A DNA stretch of 64,000 bases, from the NCBI RefSeq assembly GCF_950295315.1, contig NC_080179.1, positions 75,736,336 through 75,800,335 of the forward strand. The letters are read 5' to 3'. This document shows, piece after piece, positions 21,704 through 31,547 of the stretch. How positions within the stretch are numbered: the stretch's first letter is position 1; each line of letters starts with the position of its first letter. Below the pieces are notes generated by a model, which saw only the letters and a program-made list of their open reading frames with translations, was not told where the DNA came from and made no database searches. The stretch is from Erinaceus europaeus. Taxonomy: Eukaryota; Chordata; Mammalia; Eulipotyphla; Erinaceidae. Position numbers and translations under genes: made by a program.

Positions 21704-21921
21704 TTTTAATTATACTTATTTATTGGATTGAGACAGCCAGAAATCGAGAGGGAAGGGAGTGATGGGGAGAGAGAGAGAGAGAAAGAGACAGACAGACAGA
21801 CAGACACCTGCAGCACTGCTGCTTCACCACTTGTAAAGCTTTCCTCCCGACTGGGGGCTCGAACCCAAGTCCTTGTACATTATAACATGTGCACTCAACC
21901 AGGTGCGCCACCACCCAGCCC
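21704..21921 (-). repeat. SINE type B
   Basis: Antisense, near full length: 'ttattggattgagacagcca', an expanded gaca/gaga body, 'gggggctcgaacccaagtcc', and the head 'caggtgcgccaccacccagc'. Confidence 0.9.
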
Positions 21922-22239
21922 CTCGTTTCATTTCTCAATATTTTCAGTTAGGATACTTTTTTTAAAAAAAAAAAAACAAAAAACCTGAACTAATAAGAAA
22001 TGCCATTGTTAGTCTAATCAAAGCTTTCCATTCCTGTGCTAGGTGGATGTACTTACAAGGTTGGAAAGATCCTTAGGGATCTTGAAAGTGACCTTTTCCA
22101 GTTATACAATGCTTGGATTTTGTTGGTGATCTCCCACATCTGTAGTTGAGATCACTGCCTGGTATTTTAATTGCTAATTGTTCTGTATGTATATTAAGCT
22201 GAAACCCGACTCCCTGTAATTTGCTCTTTTGTTTCCAGT

Positions 22240-22400
22240 GGAGGCAGATAGTGTGGTTGAAATGGCTGGCCTTTGAAGTGCCTGGGCAAGTGCTTCACTT
22301 CTATAATTCAATTTACATAGCTGTAAGTGGGGATAATAATAGTATCTGCCTCATAGGAGTTTTTGAGAATTAGCTGAAACAATTGTGCACTTAATTAATT
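22240..22400 (+). repeat. MIR element
   Basis: 'gtggggataataatagtatc' followed by 'tgcctcataggagtttttga' is the well-known core of the ancient mammalian MIR SINE, in sense orientation. Confidence 0.8.
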
Positions 22401-23689
22401 AGCTTAACGGTAACTACAATGAATAATAACACTTTCTAATTATAATAGCCTATGGTAATATGTAATAAATTTGATGGTTGTATGAAGTTCGGTACCAGGT
22501 ATGACATTCTTGTCTACTCAAAAAACTAAATATTAACTTTTATTATTATTGTTTCCACTTCAGGGGTGGTAAGTATGTGAAAACTAGTGGAAGGTAAGGG
22601 CTATCTGAGTGAGATTTGTTTGTGTAGTTTAGGCTTGGTGCAGACATTCTGCCTCCAGTGATAAAGGAGGTTTCTCCTCTTGTCAGATAGGAGCAGGGTA
22701 AGATTTTCACAATGGGAAATGTTATGCTCTACTTTTTAGGGCGAGAGAGGAGAGCTCTTCTGTGATTTCTGCTTTTTGATAGCCCTCAGTTCAAAACAGT
22801 TCTTCAGAGTTTTTGAGGTAGTGTTTTCTGACCCGTTTAGACTCATAGAGTTTATCTAGATTCTAATTCTAGAGGATTGAAGTGATTCAGTGGTTACCTA
22901 CATTCAGAGATTGAAGTAGGGACGCTGGGGAAGCTGGTCTCTTTGCTCGTTCAGTCTTTTCTTTTGGATGTAGGTGGAGCAGCGCACGTCCTACTTTTTA
23001 ATCATTTTGAAATGACATTTACATTTTTCAGTTTATTAAGAAAATAAACCTACGTAGTGGTATTCTCCCCCTCTTAGGCCCCCTTTTCCAAGGGAACATT
23101 TACAGAAGGCAGTATTCTACTTAAAATACAAATTGGAATCTTTCAGAAGTTGAGTGATATTGATAGGTTGTCTTCTGAATTTTTCACTATTATAACTGAT
23201 AGTGATTAGATGTTCCTAGTAAAATGGTTTGTGTAGTTGGAATATGATTTTTAATAGTGTATGATTTTTAATAGTGACGCCAGACTGATTAAAAAAATAG
23301 TTTAACAAAATATTCTATATGGAGCAACAAAAAAGATGTATTTATTCGATCATCTGTTTAATATCTGTAATAAAATTTTAATAAATGACCTTATAAAATT
23401 TCATAAATACTGTCACTTTATGAAATCAAGCTCTTTTTAAAATTATATATAGGTTTACTGTCTATAAAATAAGGTTCCTGTTGTGTGATTTGCCTATTGC
23501 CTACCTAATTTTTTATAATTCCCATGATAAATATGCAGAGGATATCAAGTAATACGAATTAGTTTTAAAAAGTACACTTCTTTCACAGATGTATACTTTT
23601 AATATAATGAACATTAAGTTAAATCAATTTTCTAATATTGCTTTGAAATAGCTGGACATTTTTAAGGGTTGACAAGGTTAGGGCTGAAG
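22401..23689. other. Long AT-rich intron stretch without recognised features
   Basis: About 1.3 kb of mostly unique-looking sequence. A 17-bp unit, gtatgatttttaatagt, is tandemly doubled near 23246-23275. No exon signal is seen. Confidence 0.45.
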
Positions 23690-23832
23690 CTAGATTTGTT
23701 TTTTTCTGAAAAATATTTTATTTTGATGAGACAGGAAGACAAGAGAGAACAGAGCATTGCTTCCCTCTGGCTATGGTGGTGCCTTAAGCATGAAAGTCTA
23801 GTGTACAATCACTGTACTATTTCCCTGACTTG
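23690..23832 (-). repeat. Old SINE type C
   Basis: 'tttattttgatgagacagga', 'gaacagagcattgcttccct' and 'tgaaagtctagtgtacaatc' keep antisense type C order with much divergence. Confidence 0.55.
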
Positions 23833-24397
23833 GAAGTGAGACTTTTACTCATAGCTAAGAATCTACTTTAAATCCTTTAGTCTATTTGTGATTAGAATTC
23901 TGAAATTATAGACCTTCATTTCAATATGCCATAAGTGATAGTGATTACAAAATTGTTTATAAAATTATAGACATAGAACATAGATACTTTAAAGTCAATG
24001 AATTATTTGAATGCCAGAATTTTTTTTTTAATTTGAGTGGAATAAGTGACAGACCAAACTTTTCCAAGTAGTGCCCAATGACCCTTGTGTAATCCAAATC
24101 ATTCCACTTAAACATTCTAAGATTATAAGCAAAAAAAAAAAAAAAGATTATAAGCAAAATTATTAAAATGTTTCTTAGAGCTGGCATGGTGATCTTAGGC
24201 TAAATTTGTGAGTTAGTTGATTTTTTTTTTTTGTACACTAATCTTATATACAATTTAAAGTTTCACTATTTGAAATGATCATATTAATTTCTTGTTCTTT
24301 ATTTCTCTCTTTAAGCTGATCATATCTGCTGTTGAGGTTGCCAGCTTTTTGGCTAGGAATGCAACTCTTCATTTTATGGTGAGAAAGAAATTAAAGT

Positions 24398-24468
24398 GTG
24401 ATAACAATAATAACTACAACAACAATAAAAAACAAGGGCAACAAAAGGGAATAAACAAATATTAAAAA
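24398..24468 (+). repeat. SINE type A tail fragment
   Basis: Only the 3' tail remains: 'aataataactacaacaacaa' and 'acaagggcaacaaaaggga'. Confidence 0.8.
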
Positions 24469-24559
24469 AATTAAAGTGTGATTTTGTTCCTCACATTCTT
24501 ATTCTACTCATAATCCTCTTATTTAAAATAAATTAAAATACAGAAGGAGAAAACACAAA

Positions 24560-24780
24560 GTAAAACTTAGACGAGGGTTGGTGTAATTGCCCCAAAGCAA
24601 AGAACTCTGGAGAAGGGTGGGGGTGAGGGTTGGAGAAGTCTGGAGGGACTTTAGGGTCCTGGTGCATGATAGTAGAAAGGACCTAAGCTGGGGGTGAGAG
24701 TTTTGCAGACCGCTATTATGGGCAGATGAGAAACTACCTATGTGTCAGCAACTACTGTAATCCACTAGGGGCCCCCCCCA
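24560..24780 (+). repeat. L1 3' UTR fragment, sense
   Basis: 'gggactttagggtcctggtg', 'gaaaggacctaagctgggg' and 'caactactgtaatccact' correspond to the reverse of the L1 3' end at 27.9-28.1 kb. Confidence 0.5.
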
Positions 24781-24794
24781 GTAAAATGATGAAT

Positions 24795-25041
24795 TGCAGG
24801 TGAGGGGTCGCTTTGCAAGCTGTGAAACAGGTCTGCGGGTGTCTGTCTCTCTTTCCCCCTCTGTCTTGACCTCCTCTTTCAGTTTCTCTCTGTCCTATCC
24901 AGCAACAATAACAGCAACGGCAATAATAATAGCAATAACAACGATGGAAAGAAAAAAAAGATGGCGACCAGGAGCAGTGGATTCATAGTGCAGGCACCAA
25001 GCCCCAGTGATAACCCTGGAGACAAAAAAAAAAAAAAAAAA
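24795..25041 (+). repeat. SINE type A, head truncated, long 3' version
   Basis: It lacks the tRNA-like head but carries the body, a caa/aat tail, and an extra 3' module ('caggagcagtggattcatag' to 'agtgataaccctggagac') before the A run. Confidence 0.85.
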
Positions 25042-25323
25042 ATTGCAGATGTACATATAAAGTGAAAGAGTGTTTTTTTTCCTTACATATTCATATCTTT
25101 GAATAGGCTCCTATTTTATCCTATGAGCCCAGCAATGTATACATTAGCAGTCTTAACAAATTATAGGCTTGTGTGTTATACTTGTATAAGGATTTAAACT
25201 TGTGTGTGTTTTAGCTGGTATATAAATGCTTCTCAAAAGATGAAAATACAAGTATATTTGATAGCTACCTTCTAGAAGATAAAATTTATAAAGTTAAAAT
25301 GTTATCTTGAGAAGTACTATAAT

Positions 25324-25603
25324 GGGGAGTCGGGCGGTAGCGCAGCGGGTTAAGCGCACATGGTGCAAAGTGCAAGGATCCGTAAGGATCCCAGTTCGAG
25401 CCCCTGGCTCCCCACCTGCAGGGGAGTCGCTTCACAGGCGGTGAAGCAGGTCTGCAGGTGTCTGTCTTTCTCTCCCCGTCTTCCCCTCCTCTCTCCATTC
25501 CTCTGTCCTATCCAACAACAACATCAGTAACAACAACAATAATAACTATAACAGCAATAAAACAAGGGCAACAGAAGGAAAAGGGAATAAATATTAAAAA
25601 AAA
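25324..25603 (+). repeat. Full-length SINE type A with target-site duplication
   Basis: Complete head 'ggggagtcgggcggtagcgc' through the A-rich tail. Flanks show a 13-bp duplication with one mismatch: gaagtactataat at 25311-25323 and gaagttctataat at 25604-25616. Low divergence and a visible duplication indicate a fairly recent insertion. Confidence 0.95.
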
Positions 25604-25796
25604 GAAGTTCTATAATGAAGAGCTTATATGCCAAAATACTATCTATTTAGCTGATGGTTTGTCAGTTCTAGTATGCTAATAAAATTGTCATCATTTCTTT
25701 AAATTTCTTAAGGTAGGATTTAACATAATTAAATTATTTCAAGATTTATTGAGTGCCAGGCAATAAATAAGCTTGATACCATCTCATTTAGTCTTT

Positions 25797-25985
25797 GGGC
25801 CAGGTAGCGGCACACCTGATTGCAGACATGTTACAATGTGTAAGGACCAAGGTTCAAGCCCCCAGCCCTCATCTACAGGCAAAAGCTTCACTAGTGGTGA
25901 AGTAGTGATGCAGGTGTCTCTTCCTCGCTATCTTCCCCATCCCTCTTAATTTCTGTCTCTATCCAATAAATTAATAAATAAAGAA
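25797..25985 (+). repeat. SINE type B
   Basis: 'gggccaggtagcggcacacc', 'aaggttcaagcccccagcc', TC-rich body and 'tccaataaattaataaataa' tail. Confidence 0.85.
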
Positions 25986-26039
25986 GTCAAACATAGATGA
26001 CTTTACATATGCATAGATATACTTGTTTATATGGTAAAG

Positions 26040-26130
26040 TGCGGTATAGAGGTTTTCTAGCTTCCTAAGGTCATACAGCTAGGTGGTTGAGTCTGAATCT
26101 GAAGCTCACACTCGTCACAAAGGTTCAGTG
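26040..26130 (-). repeat. MIR fragment
   Basis: 'cctaaggtcatacagctagg' followed by 'tgagtctgaatctga' is the antisense MIR core. Confidence 0.65.
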
Positions 26131-26189
26131 TTCATGGTTAGAAATGTTTGAAGTTCCCAGTAGTAAACTGTTCTATTTCAGCAGTGCAG

Positions 26190-26370
26190 AGGATTCAAAA
26201 GAGGGGAGGGGAGGTGGCAAGGGGTTGAGGAACCAGTGTCCTATGGCTTAGGGAGATGGCACTTTGGGTGTTAACACTTATCATGGGGAAATGTGAAATT
26301 GTACCCCTGTGACAACACTCTTGTGAACTAGTATTTCCTCTGTAAAAACAAATTAATAAAACCATGTTTA
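26190..26370 (+). repeat. L1 3'-end fragment, sense
   Basis: 'catggggaaatgtgaaattg' and 'tacccctgtgacaacact' followed by AATAAA-like sequence match the L1 3' end also seen at 3640-3720. Confidence 0.6.
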
Positions 26371-27109
26371 AAGTACAAAGTATTGGGCTTCTGTAAACCT
26401 TAGAAGCCATTCAGTTGAACTAAGAGCCCGAGACCCAGAACTGTAAGGTGACTTGGCTGGAAGTTGTGGCAGTGACTTGTTTCTCCTGGCTTCTAGCCCG
26501 GTGCTCCCTTTTATACTCAGGCCCTGCAGTTGTGGTTTGCGGAACTGCTTGATCTCCTTTATCAGAGAGTAAATAGGACTCTATCTGTAGTATATAGCAC
26601 ACCTGTGCTGTAATATGTTCTGGCTACCAGATCAAATGCCTTATCTTTGTCATTTAAGTAACGACATTGTGCCAGGTGGTATCTATCAGTGGATAAAAGT
26701 GAAATTTTCAAACAATTAAGAACTTAGAGCCACATTTCCCTTGATAAAAAACTTGTAAAAATATCATCTTAGTTTAAATTTAGATTGGTAAGTGCAGAAA
26801 CAACAACAAAAAAATAGAATAGGAATTATAGTGATGCAATATCCCAAAGGGAATAAATTATATGCTTTTAGTTTTTGGTAAGCTGGTTATTTGGAATTCA
26901 TTTTTCACCACAGAAACAGATGTGTTAAACACTGAATTGTATGTGTGTCAGTCACTGAAGGAAGCCCAGTGTTCTCTTCCTGGCTGTTTTGTGGCCAACT
27001 CTGAGCTGCCTGAGACTTTGTAAAGCTTCGAGGTGCCACTGCATATCTGTGCTGGGTATTGCATTTCAGTGGCAGCCGATTTAGTCTTCCAGAGAATTCT
27101 TTTTTTTAG
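26371..27109. other. Intron sequence, unassigned
   Basis: No supported feature. Confidence 0.45.
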
Positions 27110-27404
27110 ATTTATTATTTTTTTCTTTTTTATATTTATTTATTTTCCCTTTTACCTTGTTTTTTTTTATTGTTGTAGTTATTGTTGTTATTGATGCCGT
27201 TGTTGTTAGATAGGACAGAGAGAAATGGAGAGAGGAGGGGAAGACAGGGGGGGAGAGAAAGACAGACACCTGCAGACCTGCTTCACCGCCTGTGAAGGGA
27301 TTCCCCTGCAGGTGGGGAGCCGGGGCTCGAACTGGGATCCTTACGCCGGTCCTTGCACTCTGTGCCACGTGGGCTTAACCCGCTGCACTACCGCCAGACT
27401 CCCA
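27110..27404 (-). repeat. SINE type A
   Basis: Antisense, near full length. Contains 'ggggctcgaactgggatcct' and head end 'actaccgccagactccc'. Confidence 0.9.
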
Positions 27405-27640
27405 AGAATCCTTCTCCTTAAGCATCACAGTTCCAAAGTGGGAATTTGTGGGGTTTTATGGTAATGGTTGTGGCATACTCCCGTGTCTGAGGTGCCTAAA
27501 AATTGCCCTGAAGCTTCTTGTTTGTTAACTGGAGTGACACATGGCAGTAAGTCACACTTTTTTTTTTTTTTTTTTTGCCTCCAGGATTATCTCTGGGCTC
27601 GGTGCCAGTACTACGAATCCACTGCACCTGGCGGCCATTT

Positions 27641-27797
27641 TTTTTTTTAAAGATTTTATTTATTTATTAATGAGAAAGATAGGAGGAAAGAGAGAAAGAA
27701 CCAGACATCACTCTGGTACATGTGTTGCCGGGGATTGAACTCAGGATCTCATGCTTGAGAGGCCAATGCTTTATCCACTGCGCCACCTCTCAGACCA
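27641..27797 (-). repeat. SINE type C nested in another SINE
   Basis: 'gattttatttatttattaat', 'gaaccagacatcactctgg', 'attgaactcaggatc', 'tatccactgcgccacctctc'. The flanks repeat 'ccattttttt', a probable target duplication. Confidence 0.9.
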
Positions 27798-27894
27798 CCA
27801 TTTTTTTCCCATTTTATTGGATAGGGCAGAGAGAAATTGAGAGAGGAGAGGGAGACAGAGAGGAGGAGAAAAAGACAACTTCAGACCTGCTTTT

Positions 27895-29185
27895 GTTTTA
27901 TTTATTTTTTTTTGATTTCTTTATTGGGAAATTAATGTTTTACGTTCGACAGTAAATACAATAGTTTGTACATGCGTAACATTTCCCAGTTTTCTGTATA
28001 GCAATATAACCCTCACTAGGTCCTCTGTCATCCTTTTTGGACCTGTATTGTCCTCCCTACCCACCCCAGAGTCTTTTACTCTGGTGCAATACGCCAATTC
28101 CAGTTCAGGTTCTGCTTGTGTTTTCTCTTCGGAACTTGTTTTCCAACTTCGGCCTGAGAGTGAGATCATCCCGTATTCATCTTTCTGTTTCTGACTTATT
28201 TCACTCAACATGATTTCTTCAAGCTCCATCCAAGATGGGCTGAAAATGGTGGAGTCACCATTTTTAACAGCTGAGTACTATTTTATTGTGTATATGTAAT
28301 TTGCTCAGCCACTCATCTGTTGGACACCTGGGTTGCTTCCAGTTTGGGTTATTACAAATTGTGCTGCCAAGAACATATGTGTACACAGATCTTTGTGGAT
28401 GGGTGTGTTGGGTTCCTTAGGATCTGTCCCCAGGAGGGGAATTGCAGGGTCATAGGGTAGGTCCATTTCTAGCCTTCTGAGAGTTCTCCAGACTGTTCTC
28501 CACAGAGGTTGGACCAATCGACATTCCCACCAGCAGTGTAGGAGGGTTCCTTTGACCCCACACCCTCTCCAGCATTTGCTGCTGTTACCTTTTCTGATGT
28601 ATGACATTCTCACAGGAGTGAAGTGATATCTCATTGTTGTCTTTATTTGCATTTCTCTGACAATCAAAGACTTTTAGCATTTTTTTTTTTCATGTGTTTC
28701 GGCCTTTTGGATCTCTTCTGTGGTGGATATTCTGTCTGTGTCCTTTGGACGGGATATTTGTTTTCTTGTTGAGTTTGGCAAGCTCTTTATATATTCTGGT
28801 TATTAGCCTCTTGTCTGATGTGTGGCATGTAAAGATCTTCTCCCATTCTGTGAGTGGTCTCTTGGTTTGGGTAGTGGTTTCATTTGCTGTGCAGAAGCTT
28901 TTTAATTTGATATAGTCCCATAGGTTTATATTTGCCTTAGTCTTCTTTGTAATTGGATTCGGTTCATTGAAGATGTCTTTAAAATTTATGTGGAAAAGAG
29001 TTCTGCCAATATTTTTCCTTTAAGTATCTGATAGTTTGTGGTCTAACAACCAAGTCCTTGATCTACTTGGAATTTACTTTTGTGTTTGGTGAAATACAGT
29101 GGTTCAGTTTCATTCTTCTGCATGTTTCAGCCCATTTTTTCTAACACCATTTGTTGAAGAGACTCTGCTTTCCCCATTTAATAGT
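27895..29185 (-). mobile_element. 5'-truncated L1 with ORF2 C-terminus, nested in a SINE
   Basis: The minus strand encodes the C-terminal part of L1 ORF2 (open at 28305-28667, with motifs WRGCG...[10 protein letters not shown] and [12 protein letters not shown]), followed by a 3' UTR and poly(A), which is the T-rich run at the left edge. A perfect 15-bp target duplication, ttcagacctgctttt, is at 27880-27894 and 29186-29200. The 5' end is truncated about 1.3 kb from the tail, so the copy cannot move. Confidence 0.95.
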
Positions 29186-29427
29186 TTCAGACCTGCTTTT
29201 GAAGCATCCCCTCTATAGGTGGGGAGCAAGAGCTTGAACCAGGATCCTTGCCCGCGTCCTTGTGGTTGGTACTATGTGCGCTTAACTGGGTGTGCCACCA
29301 CCTGCCCCTCTCCATGGCAGTGATGTTTTTTTTTTAATCCACCATTGTCCCAAAGGAATGTTAGTAGCTTTGCTGTATAATACAGTAGCTACCAGCCAAT
29401 TGCAGTTTTTGAGTATTCTGGGTCTAG

Positions 29428-29648
29428 TGAAGCCAGGTGATGCTGCAACTGTTTGAGTGCACACATTACTATTTACCAAGACCCAGGTTCAAGCCTGTGG
29501 TCCCCACCTGCAGGGAGGAAGCTTCACAAGTGGTGAAGCAATGCTGTAGGTATCGTTCTTTCCTTTTCTATCTCTCCTTCCCCGTTCCCTCTCAATTTCT
29601 CGCTCTCTCTATGCAATAAATAAAGATAACAAAACTTAAAAAAAAGAA
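29428..29648 (+). repeat. SINE type B
   Basis: 'gcaactgtttgagtgcacac', 'cccaggttcaagcctgtgg', TC-rich body, 'atgcaataaataaagataac' tail. Confidence 0.85.
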
Positions 29649-29654
29649 ACATCT

Positions 29655-29755
29655 ATTGAGGGCTGAGGAAATAGCATAATGCCGGAGACTCTGAGGTCCC
29701 AGGTTCAATCCCCAGCACCATCATAAGCAGAGCTGAGCAGTGTTCTGGACTCTGT
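29655..29755 (+). repeat. SINE type D
   Basis: 'gggctgaggaaatagcataa', 'cccaggttcaatccccagc', 'agagctgagcagtgttctgg'. It abuts the previous SINE's tail. Confidence 0.8.
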
Positions 29756-29944
29756 CTCTGTATCAGTGATGCAGAGGTAGTCCTTGGTCATGGATATTTT
29801 ACATATAGACAGGTCATTCATTAGTTGAACATTCGTCCACTAAGTCTTGGATTTCTGCTCAGATACTTGTATGACCACTTAACAAAAATATAAGTCAGTC
29901 TCAGAACATGTAATGTGACTTAAAAGATTCTGCATTCTTGACTG

Positions 29945-30075
29945 GGGGAAATAGAGTATAGGACTTGCACCTGTGAGCCTCCTGCTTTGACCCCGCCCCC
30001 CCCCCCCCCCCCATTTTGCATGTGCTGGACTGGTTTCTCTTTCTCTCTCATGTCGCACTCAGTTAAAAAAGCCAA
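29945..30075 (+). repeat. Degenerate SINE with poly(C)
   Basis: 'gaaatagagtataggacttg' and 'tgcatgtgctggactggttt' suggest a SINE of type C or D. A run of about 16 C is at 29997-30012. Confidence 0.45.
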
Positions 30076-30590
30076 ACAAGCAGACAGAACAAACAGAACT
30101 CATTCATGCTAGAAGTAGTTCCGTTATGCTGACCCGGAATGGCCATGCATTCATCTACTTGACATACTGCATTGATTTTACTTAAGGGACAGGTTACACC
30201 TATTCTGACAATTGAGTTAAAGAGACTTAGCCAGTCAGACCTGAAAACTAGGTGAGGCTATGTTTCTCATATAGTAGTTCAAGAAATACAGCAGTAACTT
30301 CTGTAAAATGATGCCTTTCTTCTTGGAGACTCATTCAGTTCAAATGAGTTAGAGAATTGAGAGCAGGAAAACTTTTTTTTTTAATTTATTTTTTTGTTTA
30401 AGAAAGGAAAAATTAACAAAACCATAGGGTAGGAGGGGTACAACTCGATACAATTCCCACCACCCAATCTCCATATCCCATCCCCTCCCCTGATAGCTTT
30501 CCCATTCTCTATCCCTCTGGGAACATGGACCCAGGGTCGTTGTGGGTTGCAGAAGGTGGAAGGTCTGGCTTCTGTAATTGCTTCCCCGCT

Positions 30591-31547
30591 TCTTCTTCTT
30601 CTAGGCTTCTTCTTCTAGCATTTGCCCTTCTTCCGTAGCCAGTCAACAGCGTCAGGTTGAGCCTGATGTCAAGTTTCCAGACCTCCTTTGAATCTGGAGA
30701 GGTGGCAGTCGTTGACTATGTGGGTCATCGTCTGTCTGGAGCCGCAGGGGCAGTTCGGGTCGTCTCTGGCTCCCCAGCGATGGAACATAGCGGCGCACCG
30801 GCCATGGCCTGTTCGATAGCGATTGAGGAGGGCCCGATCATAACGTGCTAGGTCAAAGCCGGGTTGATGCTCGCAGGGGTCTGTGATGAGGTGTTTGTTC
30901 TTGACCTCAGCTGACTGCCAGCTCTGTTTCCAAGAGACTGGAACAGACAAGTTCAGTGTAGGCGTAGGGGACCAGATTGGGTGACGAGACGTCAAGCGTT
31001 GGACAGGGTGGGCGAAGATATCCGCGTAGATTGGCAGGTCCGGTCGAGCGTAGACGTGGGAAATGAACTTAGATGATGCCGCATCCCGACGAATATCTGG
31101 CGGGGCGATGTTGCTAAGAACTGGCAGCCACGGAACCGGGGTGGAACGGATGGTTCCAGAAATGATCATCATGGAGGAATATAATTTGGAATCGACCAAG
31201 TGGACATGGGGGCTACGGAACCATCCTGGGGCACAGTATTCTGCAGTGGAATAGCATAATGCCAGAGAGGATGATCGTAGTGTGGAAGCGCTTGCGCCCC
31301 ATGAGGAGCTGGCCAGTCTTGCAATGATGTGATTCCTCGCGCCCACCTTTGCTGCAGATTTTATGAGATGTTCGTGAAATGACAGAGTGCGATCGAGAGT
31401 AATGCCAAGATAGACTGGCTGGGCTTCATGCCGGATTCTCGTATCGCCAAGCTGCACATTAAGCTCACGCGAGGCCGAGGCATGGTGTAGATGGAAAACA
31501 GATGATACCGTTTTTGCAGTGCTAGGGATTAGTCGCCATTTTTTACA
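30591..31547 (-). mobile_element. Vingi-like non-LTR retrotransposon, 5'-truncated, nested in L1 3' UTR
   Basis: A 957-bp insert splits the L1 3' UTR. An 11-bp target duplication flanks it, gcttccccgct (30580-30590) and gcttccctgct (31548-31558), with one mismatch. The 3' end is a short (AGA)n-type repeat, two blocks of tagaagaagaag, rather than poly(A). The insert codes for the C-terminus of a non-L1 reverse transcriptase. I recall that the Vingi clade is known among mammals only from hedgehogs. The clade assignment rests on protein style and host, not on an alignment. Confidence 0.75.
30669..31547 (-). pseudogene. Reverse-transcriptase C-terminal region of a Vingi-like element
   Basis: An open frame of 292 codons runs from the element's truncated 5' edge to a TGA at 30669-30671. 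It has no start codon of its own; the ATG at 31586 belongs to the flanking L1. Visible motifs fit the thumb and tail of CR1/Jockey/Ingi-type reverse transcriptases: YLGITLDRTLSF near the start, SSLALCYSTAEYCAPGWF, PWLPVLSNIAPPDIRR in the middle, LLNRYRTGHGRC, and a Cys-His cluster CPCGSRQTMTHIVNDC at the end. Beyond the TGA the same frame continues for 17 codons to TAG at 30615-30617, so the TGA is probably a later nonsense change. The RT catalytic core and endonuclease are missing, so it cannot move by itself. Confidence 0.8.

Larger units (their letters stand above)
27555..29310 (-). repeat. Host SINE split into three parts by nested insertions
   Basis: One antisense SINE is in three pieces: its 3' module at 27555-27640, its body at 27798-27894, and its tRNA-like end at 29201-29310. 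A type C SINE (27641-27797) and an L1 (27895-29185) interrupt it. The pieces join in order, and the L1 carries an exact duplication of the target, which proves the nesting. Confidence 0.85.
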
